Source of the DNA: Pseudomonadota bacterium | GTDB lineage: Bacteria > Pseudomonadota > Gammaproteobacteria > Steroidobacterales > Steroidobacteraceae | Direction: 5' to 3' | Assembly (NCBI GenBank): GCA_018241525.1 | Contig: JAFEDR010000009.1 | Location: forward strand, 1 to 64,000 | DNA length: 64,000 nt | Shown here: positions 46,051 to 55,170 of the stretch, piece after piece | Position numbering within the stretch: position 1 is the stretch's first letter | Layout of the letters: each line of letters opens with the position of its first letter | The notes under the pieces: model-generated | The model's input: the letters and a program-made list of their open reading frames with translations, nothing else | Told to the model about the DNA's origin: nothing | Database searches by the model: none | Translations under genes and position numbers: made by a program

Positions 46051-46528
46051 CGGCCCTCCCGGCGAACGGCGAACTGATCGCCTATCCGGTGCACCTGCTG
46101 GCGACGACATCACGCGGACCCACAACACGTCGATCGCCAGATAGGTGACGAGTCCTTGTTGGCGGACCTTCGCGGCGCCCCGCTCAATACTGCATCGGAC
46201 ACCTCCGAACTCAGTTGGACGGGCATGATGTTGATCGCAACCTGCTGATTGCGTGGCGTTTTGCCGCCGGCGCGCGGGGTTCCTGCGTGGGGCCTATCGA
46301 CCGGCCGAGACGTGGCCTCTGCCCGCCCGAAGGCGCGATCGAGGTCCATGCGTTACCGGGCGGATCGCCGACGTCCTGGCCACCGCGACTGGGCCGTCCG
46401 TCGGCGTGGTGTTAACGTGCCCGACCGCACCCGTTCGGTGACGTTCGGCTCCGGACGGGGTAGCAACAGGGTCGTCGCGACGGCGATCCGCATAATGAAG
46501 AGCTGGAAGCAGACGGGGGGAGCAGAAC
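46051..46528. other. Region without a supported gene after the RHH gene
   Basis: About 480 bp. Short open frames on both strands have poor composition and no recognisable family. A toxin partner of the RHH protein would be expected here; I see none. A G-rich ribosome site for the next gene lies at the right end. Confidence 0.5.
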
Positions 46529-47239
46529 TTGGCAACGATCACGGCCGTCGAACCGCGACGGCAGCCTTTCTTCGGGAACATGGCGCTTGGCCTTGCGGTC
46601 TTCATCGTCCTCGGCTTCGCGCAGTTCGCTGCGCGCGGGTTCGTCGACTATCGCACGGTCCCCTTCTGGTTCCACGTCCATGGCATCGCCATGGTGACGT
46701 GGCTGGCGCTCATCATCATCCAGTCGCGCCTCGCGCGCGGCGCTTCGCTCGCCGTGCACCGACGCCTCGGATGGTCGACCGCCGCGCTGATTCCCGTCCT
46801 GATCGTGTTGGCGTTCGTGACGATGGCTGCGGCGCTGCACGCGCATGTGCAGCCTCCGTTCTTCACTCCCACCTACTTCCTGGCGCTCGTCACCGTCGAG
46901 GCGTTGGCCTTTGGAGGGCTCGCCGGCACCGCACTGCTCCTGCGCCGCGACACCAACTGGCACGCCCGCCTGATCCTGGGTGCAGCAGTCATCGCCATGC
47001 AGCCCGCGCTTGGCCGGATCCTGCCGATGCCGCTCCTGGGCCCCTGGGGCGAATGGCTGGGGATGCTGGTCCAGCTGGGAGCCGTCGGGCTGATCGTCCG
47101 ACATGACTGGCGACAGTTCGGTCGGTTCCACCCGGCCACCGGAACCGTCGCCGCCACCGTGGTCGCTGCGCACATTGCGCCAGCACTCGTCGCGGCACTG
47201 CCCGCGGTGCGGACCCTCGCGATGGAGCTCAGCGGCTGA
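46529..47239 (+). CDS. Seven-helix membrane protein of unknown function
   Basis: A 236-residue inner-membrane protein with about seven helices. Conserved-looking His residues lie near helix ends: FWFHVHGIAMVTWLALIII and AVHRRLGW, and later NWHARLILGAA and VAAHIAP. Paired His in helices could bind haem or metal, as in cytochrome b561-like or related unnamed membrane families, but I cannot assign a family. The start is TTG with GGGGGGAGCAG just upstream; the start is the least certain part. Confidence 0.65.
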   Translation: MATITAVEPRRQPFFGNMALGLAVFIVLGFAQFAARGFVDYRTVPFWFHVHGIAMVTWLALIIIQSRLARGASLAVHRRLGWSTAALIPVLIVLAFVTMAAALHAHVQPPFFTPTYFLALVTVEALAFGGLAGTALLLRRDTNWHARLILGAAVIAMQPALGRILPMPLLGPWGEWLGMLVQLGAVGLIVRHDWRQFGRFHPATGTVAATVVAAHIAPALVAALPAVRTLAMELSG

Positions 47240-47417
47240 TCGTCTCGGTCAGCAGGATTTCTCAAGAGTCCGGCTCGCTATCGGGCGCCGTAGATTGCTG
47301 AGTCGGATCCGAATTTGCGGTGGGCCGAAGCGTCGTGCGAGCGACAGTTGCGCGACGGCAGCGCGACACCGCTGACATGAGCGGCATTCGGTCCAGCCTC
47401 GCGACCTCATTTCGGAC

Positions 47418-48866
47418 TTAGTACTCCTGGTACACCCCGACGAGCTCGGCGGCTCCACTCGCGTCATAGCGCACGGTGAAGAAGTCGACCATGTCGGCCG
47501 CTTCAACGCGGTACACCCGCTCGAAGCGGTCATCCGCGTGCGACTCATCGACGACGCCGATCGATTGTACCGGACCGATTGCGGCGAGCTCGCGCCGAAG
47601 CGCAGCTCTCCAAGACCCCGGCAATCGAAATCCAGCCGGCTCGGGAGTGGCCACCGCCCCCGGCTCTCCCCTCGCCTCGGCCTCCATCAGGTGACTGAAG
47701 TCCCGGGTGAGGGCTTCGTGAGAGTCCTTCCGTAACTGTCGAAGCGGCGCAACAGCAGGATCGACGATGCCGGCCACCGCGTGCGCGATACGCTGTGCTC
47801 GGCACAGGGCGAGGTTCGTCAGCACGATGACGGTCACGCGCCGGTCGTCGTAGCGGGCCATCGCGGCCTGGAACCCCTGCCAGTTCCCGTCGTATTCGAT
47901 GACGGCGTGGCCGCGCCAGCGGGTGCTGACCCACCCGTATCCGTACGAGTAGAACGGCGCGTCGCCCTCCTGCAGACGATCGACACGCCACATGCGGTCG
48001 CGCTCCGCGCGAGGCAAGATACTTGATCGCGAGAGTTCCCGGTCCCAGCGTGCGAGATCGAGCACGGTGGAGTACAGGCTACCGTCCGCCGTGCGGTTGA
48101 GGGCGGCCGCGACCCAGGCCTGATTGCGCAGCGATCCGCTGGCATCGCGCTCGTAACCCGCAGCCCGCCCCGGAATGATGTCCGCGTCCGACAGGATCCG
48201 AGTCCTCGCCATGCCAAGCGGACGGAAGACCCGTTCCGCGAGCAGGTCCCCGTAGAAGCGCTTCGTCACGCGGCCGATGACGATGCCGAGCAGCACGTAG
48301 GCCGTGTCGCTGTAGGAGACGCTCGTGCCGGGCTCGAAGTCGAGCGGCACGGACGTCGCAAGGTGAAGGTACTCCTCGTCCGTGTATTCATGGTGCAGGT
48401 CGAGGAGGTCGCGTGCGGGCGGCGTCAGCTGCGCAATGCCGGCCTGGTGATTCAGCATCAGGCGCAGCGTCACGGCGTGCCAGCTCGCCGGTACCTCGGG
48501 CAGGTAGCGGGCGAGCGGCGCGTCGAGGTCGAGCGTGCCGTCGCGGGCCAGCAGCATCACCAGCGTCGCGGTGAACTGCTTGCCGATCGAGCCGATCTGA
48601 AAGCGCGTGTCCTGGCCGACCTTGACCGGGTGCTCGAGCGTCGCGACCCCGTAGCCCTTCGCGAGCAGCACCCGGTCGCCGCGCAGCACCGCGAGTGCCA
48701 GGCCCGGGATCTGTTGCGCCCGCATCTCCGCGCGGACTTCCCGGTCGATGCGGTCCGCGAGGCTCGCGCGCTCCGCCGCCGTCGCCGGCGGCGCCGCAAA
48801 CACGACCAGCGCCATCAAACCGGCCACCGCCGTCGCCCACATCGAGAAGGTCCTTTCCGGCTTCAT
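47418..48866 (-). CDS. Secreted serine hydrolase (beta-lactamase class C / S12 family), altered motifs
   Basis: A 482-residue protein with a signal peptide ending PPATAAE. The S12 fold shows SIGK (Ser93 nucleophile, Lys96). The second motif is YSDTAY, where Tyr-x-Asn is usual, so Asn is replaced by Asp. The third motif, normally HxG/GG before a Gly-Phe, reads EYDGNWQGF. A C-terminal domain of about 110 residues follows the hydrolase fold. Its ATG overlaps the stop of a second S12 gene (ATGA). Substrate may be a D-amino-acid peptide or ester; the altered motifs suggest it is not a beta-lactamase. Confidence 0.85.
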   Translation of the reverse strand: MKPERTFSMWATAVAGLMALVVFAAPPATAAERASLADRIDREVRAEMRAQQIPGLALAVLRGDRVLLAKGYGVATLEHPVKVGQDTRFQIGSIGKQFTATLVMLLARDGTLDLDAPLARYLPEVPASWHAVTLRLMLNHQAGIAQLTPPARDLLDLHHEYTDEEYLHLATSVPLDFEPGTSVSYSDTAYVLLGIVIGRVTKRFYGDLLAERVFRPLGMARTRILSDADIIPGRAAGYERDASGSLRNQAWVAAALNRTADGSLYSTVLDLARWDRELSRSSILPRAERDRMWRVDRLQEGDAPFYSYGYGWVSTRWRGHAVIEYDGNWQGFQAAMARYDDRRVTVIVLTNLALCRAQRIAHAVAGIVDPAVAPLRQLRKDSHEALTRDFSHLMEAEARGEPGAVATPEPAGFRLPGSWRAALRRELAAIGPVQSIGVVDESHADDRFERVYRVEAADMVDFFTVRYDASGAAELVGVYQEY

Positions 48867-50083
48867 CGCGAGCCGGCCCGCGGCGCGAGCTCCCGCGCGA
48901 GCGCGCGGGCGAACTCAATGACCCGGGTCTCCCGCAGCAGCTTCTCGGGATAGTACGCGCGCTCGCCGCTGTGCATGGCGCCGACGTTGGTCGCGACGGC
49001 GATCACGACGTCCTCGTCGGGAACCCAGCCGACCACGGCCCCGAAGCCGAGGACATTGCCGCCGTAGCCAATCAGGCGCTCCCGGCCATAGCGATCGAGT
49101 GCGAGCCCCTGGCCCATGTCCTCGTCCGGGTCGTCCGAGGGCCGGAACGATTCCATGCGCGCGAGTGCCGCGGCGCTGACGATCCGACCGTCGCGAAGCT
49201 CGCGGGCGAAGAGCGCGAGATCGTGCGCGGTCGCGACCATCGCCCCGGCAGTCCACTCGGTCGACAGGTTCGAATGGCTGACGTCGATCAGGGCGCCCGA
49301 AACGCGGCGGAACCCGGGACTCAGCCCGGCATCGCGGACGAACTCGGCAGTTCCGAAGTGGTAGCGGGACGGCAGGCGCGACGCGTCCACCGGTTCGAAT
49401 CCCTCGAGCCGGATGTCCGTGAGTCCATGCGGGTCGAGGACGCGGCGACGGATCTCGCTCGCGGCATCCTGGCCGGTCAGTCGTTCGATCACGAGGCCGA
49501 GCAGTGTGTAGTTCGTGTTGGAGTAGGTGTAGCCGGCGCCGGGCGCGTGGGTGGCGTGATCGCGACCCGCGCGGAGGTAGTCGAGCGTTTCGGCCTTGCC
49601 CCACACGCGCGTCGGGTCGAGCTCGCTGCCGCGACCGCGGCGGATCCAGAGCGGGTCGAACTCCCAGCTCGGGATCCCGCTGGTGTAGTCCAGCAGCTGG
49701 CGCAGCGTCGCGCGATCGGCGTTCGGGATCCCGTCGAGGGTCGCCGCGTCGAGCAGCGCGGTGACCGGCGCATCGAGTGCGAGCCGCCCCTCGTCCACCA
49801 GCTGCTCGATCACGCAGGCGACGAATACCTTGGTGATGCTGCCGATGCCGTAGAGGTAGCCCGGGTGCGCGCGACTGTGCGTGACGAGATCCGCCTCGCC
49901 GACCGCCGCGCTCCAGATGACTCCCTGCCGGGTCGCGATCGCAACCGAGAGGCTCGGCAGGCCGCGCGCGCGGCCGCGCTCGAGTTCCGCGAGGAGCCGA
50001 GCTTCGGGTGACGCGCCGTGCGCCGCGAGCGGCGCCAGAACGAGCCACGCGAGCAGCGTCACCGAGATTCCCGCCCGTGCCAT
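48863..50083 (-). CDS. Secreted serine hydrolase (beta-lactamase class C / S12 family)
   Basis: A 406-residue protein. A signal peptide (ISVTLLAWLVLAPLAAHGA) precedes an S12 fold with SITK (Ser82-Lys85), YSNTNY and YGGNVLGF as third motif. The set is closer to D-alanyl-D-alanine carboxypeptidases and D-aminopeptidases than to true beta-lactamases. I chose the ATG at 50083 with GGGAGGAG upstream. It is the first of two co-translated S12 genes, and it is divergent from the TonB receptor and M61 peptidase operon. The grouping suggests peptide processing in the periplasm. Confidence 0.87.
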   Translation of the reverse strand: MARAGISVTLLAWLVLAPLAAHGASPEARLLAELERGRARGLPSLSVAIATRQGVIWSAAVGEADLVTHSRAHPGYLYGIGSITKVFVACVIEQLVDEGRLALDAPVTALLDAATLDGIPNADRATLRQLLDYTSGIPSWEFDPLWIRRGRGSELDPTRVWGKAETLDYLRAGRDHATHAPGAGYTYSNTNYTLLGLVIERLTGQDAASEIRRRVLDPHGLTDIRLEGFEPVDASRLPSRYHFGTAEFVRDAGLSPGFRRVSGALIDVSHSNLSTEWTAGAMVATAHDLALFARELRDGRIVSAAALARMESFRPSDDPDEDMGQGLALDRYGRERLIGYGGNVLGFGAVVGWVPDEDVVIAVATNVGAMHSGERAYYPEKLLRETRVIEFARALARELAPRAGSR

Positions 50084-50321
50084 GCGCGCTCCTCCCGACG
50101 GCCGTTGCCGCTCGTCGATCACCGATCACGGCCGATCGTGCCGCGGCTGATATTGCTGCTACGCAGCATTCGATAGGTCATTGCAAGGATATAGGAAAGC
50201 TACTAGGCTGCCTCACGTTCCGGAGGCGTCCCCCGCGCGCGAGTCACGACTCGCCCGGCCAAGGCCGTACCCGCGAATCCAGCGACTCAGCATCCACCAC
50301 AACGACGACCGGGGATCCTGC
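50084..50321. promoter_or_regulatory. Divergent promoter region of serine hydrolases and TonB receptor
   Basis: This 240-bp region separates two divergent operons. It holds a perfect inverted repeat TGCTGC-TAC-GCAGCA at 50154-50168, a candidate operator for either direction. A TTGCAA at 50181-50186 could be a rightward -35 box but no good -10 follows. No regulator gene is adjacent. Confidence 0.4.
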
Positions 50322-53162
50322 ATGACCGCGCGCACTCCGACTTTCTCGACCTCTCGACTCGGCGCGCGCCGCGGCCTACCCGCGGCCCTGCTGCTGATGC
50401 CGCTCGCGGCCAGCGCCGCCGACGGCCCGCCGGCCTCGGCGACGCCGATCGAGACGCTCGAGCCCGTCGTGGTCACCGGCTCCTACATCCGCCGCACCGA
50501 CACCGAGTCCCCCTCGCCGGTGACCGTCATCACCAGCGAGGACCTCGCGAAGCAAGGCTACTCGACGATCGCGGACGCGATCCGTTCGGTGTCCGCCGAC
50601 GGCAGCGGCACCCTGACCCAGGCCTTCAGCGGCGCCATGGCGGGCGGCGCGAGCGGCGTCTCGCTGCGCGGACTCTCGGTCGATGCGACGCTGGTGCTGG
50701 TGGACGGCCACCGCATGGCGCCCTACCCGCTGGCGGACGATGGCCAGCGGCCGTTCGTCGACATCTCCGCACTGCCGATGGGGATCGTCGAGCGCGTCGA
50801 GGTGCTGCGCGACGGTGCTTCGGCGATCTACGGCTCGGACGCGATCGCCGGCGTGGTCAACATCATCACGAAGAAGGAGTTCACCGGCCTCGACCTGACC
50901 GGCACGCTCGGCTCGACGTACCGTTGGGACGGCCAGTCGCAGCGCTTCTCGGCCACCTACGGCTTCGGCAACCTCGCGACCGAGGGCCACAACGTCTACT
51001 TCAACGTCGAGGTCCGCCACCAGGAGGCCATCGCCCAGGAGGCGCGCGGCTCGTACATCGCCGCGCTCGACCTGACGCCGTGGAGCGGCCCGGACCTGCG
51101 CGGCGGCATCGTCAACGGCACGACGCCACTCGACGGCACGAGCTACACCGTGCCCGGGCAGGTCTCGCCGCTCGTGAACGGCCAGCCGGGCGACGTCTTC
51201 TACCAGCTGCCGGGATGCGCGCCGCAGAACCAGATCCCGAACAACGGCGGCTGCGCCTGGGACACGAACCTCTACAAGAAGCTGCAGCCGCGGACCGCCG
51301 GCCTCAACCTGTCGGCGCACTACGCGCAGCGGCTCGCCGGCGACTGGACCAACACCGTCAGCGCGAACTACTTCCTGTCGCAGTCCGAGCAGTACCGCCA
51401 GCCGAACGCCTACAACGTCGGCACGGCACTGGTGCCGTTCGTCTGGGCGGGCTCGAAGAGCGGCATCGTGAACCAGTTCGACACGACCGCGACGCAGATC
51501 CTGCTGGCGCCGACCTCGCCCGACAACCCGTTCAACCCGGCGAGCCCCTACTTCGCGGCGGCGCAGGCCTACTACGGCGCGAACTTCGCCAACTACGTCG
51601 GCCTGCCGGCGATCTTCTACGGCGCGCTGACCTTCCTGCCGCCGCAGCACGCGATCTACGGCACCGACGTCTACCGGTTCGTCGACGACCTGAAGGGCAC
51701 GGCCGGTGCCTGGGACGTCGCGGCCGCGGTCGGCTACGTCCGCGACGAGACGCACGTGACCTACCAGGGCTTCGTCGACGTCGCCGCGCTCAACAACGCC
51801 TTCGCGACCGGCACGCTGCGGGTCGGCCAGAACGCGAACCTGAACCCGCCCTCGCTGATCTCGCAGCTCGTCCCGGAGACGCACGACGTCGCGACCTCGA
51901 CCGTGGCGTTCGTCTCGGCGACCGCCGCGCGCAAGCTCTGGGCGCTGCCCGGTGGCGAGCTCTCGGTCGCGATCGGGCTCGAGGCGCGCACGCTCAAGCA
52001 GGACAACCCCGGCGAGCCCGGCGCGCCCGAGGGCAACATCCTGATGGACGGCAGCTTCTATGCGCACGGCACCCAGTCCGTGCAGGCGGCGTTCGTCGAG
52101 TTCTCGGCGCCGGTGCTGCATTCGCTCGAGCTCGACGCCGCCGGGCGCCTCGACCGCTACGACTCCGCCGGCACCGCGTTCACGCCGAAGTTCGGGATCA
52201 AGTGGCGACCGCTGCGGCAGCTCGCGCTGCGCGGCACCTTCGCGCGCGGCTTCCGCGCCCCGGGCATCGCCGAGAGCGGCAATGCCGGCACTGCCTCGAG
52301 CGTCGCGCCCGCGCCCTACGACCCGGTGCGCTGCCCGGTCACCGGCCTCGCGGCCGACTGCAGCGGCCAAGGGAGCGCGGTGGCCGTGCTGACGCGCAGC
52401 AACCCCAACCTGCAGCCCGAGAAGTCGCGCAGCTACACCGTCGGTTTCATCCTCGAGCCCGTCAAGCACCTGTCGCTGACGGTCGATTACTTCGACATCC
52501 GCCGCGACAACGAGATCACGCCGGCGCCCTACTCGCTGGACAACGCCGTGCGCACGCCGGCCCCGCCCGGCTCGCCGCTGCCCGGGCAGATCGTCGAGTA
52601 CCTGACGCCGTACGTGAACGCCTCGTACTCGCTCGTCACCGGCGTCGATGCCGAGCTCAAGGCCGGCCTCAACCTCGGCGCGTACGGCAAGCTCGATTTC
52701 CGCCTCGACGCGAGCCACCAGATGCGCAACGAGCAGACCGTCGACGGCACGACCTATCACTACGTCGGCACGGTCGGTCCGACCGCGCTCAGCGGCGCGA
52801 CGGGCTCGCCCGCGACCCGCGGCAGCGCCTCGCTCGACTGGACGCACGGCCCGGTGTCCGCCGGCGTCAGCTACAACTACCGCAGCGCGATGCGCGGCTA
52901 CGACGAGTCGGTCGGCCCGACCTGCCTGCAGCTCTACGACCCGAACCCGAACTGCTACGTCGCGGGCTTCGGCTACGCCTCGGTGTACGGCCAGTACCAG
53001 TGGAACGAGCACCTGGACATCACCGCGACGATCAGCAACGTCACCAACCGGCTCCCGCCGCTTGACACCGCCACCTATGGCGGCCAGAACTACGATGCCT
53101 CCCTCGACCAGGCCGGCGCGCTCGGCCGCTACATGGAGGCGTCGGTCCACTACCGGTTCTAG
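50322..53162 (+). CDS. TonB-dependent outer-membrane receptor
   Basis: A 946-residue receptor. A signal peptide is followed by a TonB-box-like ETLEPVVVTGSYIRRTDTESPSPV. The plug domain spans about residues 50-165, with GLSVDATLVLVDGHRMAPYP, the alternative plug style common in Xanthomonas and relatives, and VEVLRDGASAIYGSDAIAGVVNI. A 22-strand-type barrel ends in VHYRF, the aromatic C-terminal signature. I chose the ATG at 50322. It is followed after 11 bp by a secreted M61 peptidase, so a peptide or amino-acid-containing substrate is plausible. No anti-sigma or FecR genes are present. Confidence 0.94.
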   Translation: MTARTPTFSTSRLGARRGLPAALLLMPLAASAADGPPASATPIETLEPVVVTGSYIRRTDTESPSPVTVITSEDLAKQGYSTIADAIRSVSADGSGTLTQAFSGAMAGGASGVSLRGLSVDATLVLVDGHRMAPYPLADDGQRPFVDISALPMGIVERVEVLRDGASAIYGSDAIAGVVNIITKKEFTGLDLTGTLGSTYRWDGQSQRFSATYGFGNLATEGHNVYFNVEVRHQEAIAQEARGSYIAALDLTPWSGPDLRGGIVNGTTPLDGTSYTVPGQVSPLVNGQPGDVFYQLPGCAPQNQIPNNGGCAWDTNLYKKLQPRTAGLNLSAHYAQRLAGDWTNTVSANYFLSQSEQYRQPNAYNVGTALVPFVWAGSKSGIVNQFDTTATQILLAPTSPDNPFNPASPYFAAAQAYYGANFANYVGLPAIFYGALTFLPPQHAIYGTDVYRFVDDLKGTAGAWDVAAAVGYVRDETHVTYQGFVDVAALNNAFATGTLRVGQNANLNPPSLISQLVPETHDVATSTVAFVSATAARKLWALPGGELSVAIGLEARTLKQDNPGEPGAPEGNILMDGSFYAHGTQSVQAAFVEFSAPVLHSLELDAAGRLDRYDSAGTAFTPKFGIKWRPLRQLALRGTFARGFRAPGIAESGNAGTASSVAPAPYDPVRCPVTGLAADCSGQGSAVAVLTRSNPNLQPEKSRSYTVGFILEPVKHLSLTVDYFDIRRDNEITPAPYSLDNAVRTPAPPGSPLPGQIVEYLTPYVNASYSLVTGVDAELKAGLNLGAYGKLDFRLDASHQMRNEQTVDGTTYHYVGTVGPTALSGATGSPATRGSASLDWTHGPVSAGVSYNYRSAMRGYDESVGPTCLQLYDPNPNCYVAGFGYASVYGQYQWNEHLDITATISNVTNRLPPLDTATYGGQNYDASLDQAGALGRYMEASVHYRF

Positions 53163-53173
53163 GAGCGAAGCTG

Positions 53174-55129
53174 ATGACCCCTGCACCGGGCGCACGCCGC
53201 GCCCTCGCGACGAATGCGCGGGTGCTCGCCGCGCTGCTGACCGGCGCCGCCTTCGTCCCGTTCCTGGCGGCTGCCGACGCCGGTCCCGGAGCACGCGTCG
53301 CCACGGTGCGCGTCGATGCGCGCGAGGCCTCGCGAGGCATCCTGAAGGCGCATCTGTCCCTGCCGGTCGCGCCGGGCGCGCTGACGCTCGTCTATCCCAA
53401 GTGGCTACCCGGCCGGCACGGCCCGGCGGGACCGATCACCTCGCTTGCGCTGCCCTCGCTGACGGCGAACCGCCAGCCGCTCGCCTGGCGACGCGACGCC
53501 GTCGATCCCTACGCGATCCATCTCGACGTGCCGGCGGGCGTGGACGCGGTGGAGGCGGACCTCGAGGTGCTCACCGTCGCGGCGCCGGACGGCATCGTGC
53601 AGGGCCTCGAGACGCCGCGCAGCGCGACCGAGGCCCTTGCGATCGTCGAGTGGAACCAGCTCGTGCTGTACCCGGCCGGCCCGCCGACCGACGAGCTCCG
53701 CTTCCAGGCGAGCATCGTGCTCCCGGCCGGCTGGCAGTACGCCACCGCCCTCACCCGCGCGGGCAGCGGCGACGGCGCGGTCGAGTTCGAACCCACGTCG
53801 CTGACGACGCTGGTCGACTCGACGCTGCTCGCCGGTCGTTACTTCCGGTCGATCCCGCTCGGCGGCTCGCCGGCCGTCGAGCTCAAGATCGCGGCGGATC
53901 GACCCGTCGCGCTCTCGATGGCCGCGGCCGAGGAACAGCATTTCCGCGACCTCGTGGCCGAGGCCAGCGCCCTCTTCGGCGCGACCCACTACCGGCGCTA
54001 CCAGTTCCTGTGGGCGCTCACCGACCAGATCATGCCGGACGGGCTCGAGCACCATGAGTCGAGCGACAACCGCTCGCCGCTGCGGGCGCTGCTCGACGAC
54101 GACATCCGGCGCGCGGAGGCCAACCTGCTGCCGCACGAGTACACCCACTCGTGGAACGGCAAGTTCCGCCGCCCGGCGGGGCTCGCGACCCCCGACTACC
54201 AGGCGCCGATGCAGGACGAGCTGCTGTGGGTCTACGAGGGGCTCACCGAGTACCTCGGCGACGTGCTCGCGGCGCGCAGCGGGCTGCTGACGGTGGAGGA
54301 GTTCCGCGACGAGCTCGCCCGGCTCGCGGCGCAGATGGACGTCCACCACCGCCGCGAATGGCGCTCGCTCGAGGACACCACGATCGCGGCGCCGCTCCTC
54401 TATACCCAGGACCGCCACTGGGCCGCGCGCCTGCGCCGGCAGGACGATTTCTACCAGGAATCGGCGCTGCGCTGGCTCGAGGCGGACGCGATCATCCGCC
54501 GCGAGTCGCACGGGCAGCGCAGCCTCGACGACTTCTGCCGCCGGTTCTTCGGCGCCCCGAGCACCGGCCCCGAGGTGCGCCGCTACGACTTCGAGGCGAT
54601 CGTCGCCGCGCTCGAGGCGGTCCAGCCCCACGACTGGCGCGGCTTCTGGCGCGAGCGCCTCGCGACGATCCACGTCGGCGCTCCGCTCGGCGGCCTCGAC
54701 GCGAGCGGCTGGCGGCTGAGCTACGGCGCGGGCCCGAACGCGATGCATGCGGCGCACGAGGCGGAAGACCGCGAGTGGAACCTGCAGTACTCGCTGGGCG
54801 CGACCCTCGGGGCCGAGGACGGCCTGCTCACCGACATCGTGCCCGGCTCGCCGCTCGACGCCGCGGGCGCGGCGCCCGGCAGCCACCTGGTCGCAGTGAA
54901 CGGCCGCAAGTGGTCGAAGGAGTCGCTGCGCGACGTGCTCGCCCACCCGCAGGCCGAGGGCGAGATCCTCGCGCTCCTGGTCGAGAAGGACGGCGAGTAC
55001 CGCACGCTGGAGCTGCGCTACGCCGACGGCGAGCGCATCCCGACCCTGACGCGGACCGCGGGCGAGGACCTTCTGAGCGCGATCGCCCGGCCGCGCCGGG
55101 TCGTCCCGCCGGCCGCCCGGGCACACTGA
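53174..55129 (+). CDS. Peptidase family M61 (glycyl-aminopeptidase-like) with PDZ domain
   Basis: A 651-residue secreted zinc peptidase with an N-terminal signal (VLAALLTGAAFVPFLAAADA). The M61 N-domain contains YPKWLPGRHGPAGPI. The catalytic centre is LEHHESSDN followed by LLPHEYTHSWNGKFRRP (HExxH about residues 320-324) and WVYEGLTEYLG with the third zinc ligand Glu. A PDZ domain is at about 540-630 (LTDIVPGSPLDAAGAAPG). GGAGCGAAGC precedes the ATG. It is coupled to the TonB receptor gene, so it probably trims peptides that enter through it. Confidence 0.94.
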   Translation: MTPAPGARRALATNARVLAALLTGAAFVPFLAAADAGPGARVATVRVDAREASRGILKAHLSLPVAPGALTLVYPKWLPGRHGPAGPITSLALPSLTANRQPLAWRRDAVDPYAIHLDVPAGVDAVEADLEVLTVAAPDGIVQGLETPRSATEALAIVEWNQLVLYPAGPPTDELRFQASIVLPAGWQYATALTRAGSGDGAVEFEPTSLTTLVDSTLLAGRYFRSIPLGGSPAVELKIAADRPVALSMAAAEEQHFRDLVAEASALFGATHYRRYQFLWALTDQIMPDGLEHHESSDNRSPLRALLDDDIRRAEANLLPHEYTHSWNGKFRRPAGLATPDYQAPMQDELLWVYEGLTEYLGDVLAARSGLLTVEEFRDELARLAAQMDVHHRREWRSLEDTTIAAPLLYTQDRHWAARLRRQDDFYQESALRWLEADAIIRRESHGQRSLDDFCRRFFGAPSTGPEVRRYDFEAIVAALEAVQPHDWRGFWRERLATIHVGAPLGGLDASGWRLSYGAGPNAMHAAHEAEDREWNLQYSLGATLGAEDGLLTDIVPGSPLDAAGAAPGSHLVAVNGRKWSKESLRDVLAHPQAEGEILALLVEKDGEYRTLELRYADGERIPTLTRTAGEDLLSAIARPRRVVPPAARAH

Positions 55130-55170
55130 GCAATGCACCGCCGCGCGGTCCGCGCTGCGCGGCGCCGTCG

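Noticed and set aside
46110..46349. Toxin gene partner for the ribbon-helix-helix protein on either strand
   Set aside because: The short frames found have no RelE, PIN, Fic or other toxin-like pattern.
50376..53294. A 972-codon open frame antisense to the TonB receptor
   Set aside because: The composition is Arg/Ala/Val/Asp-rich and matches no family, while the plus frame is a clear TonB receptor. Such frames are common in very GC-rich genes.
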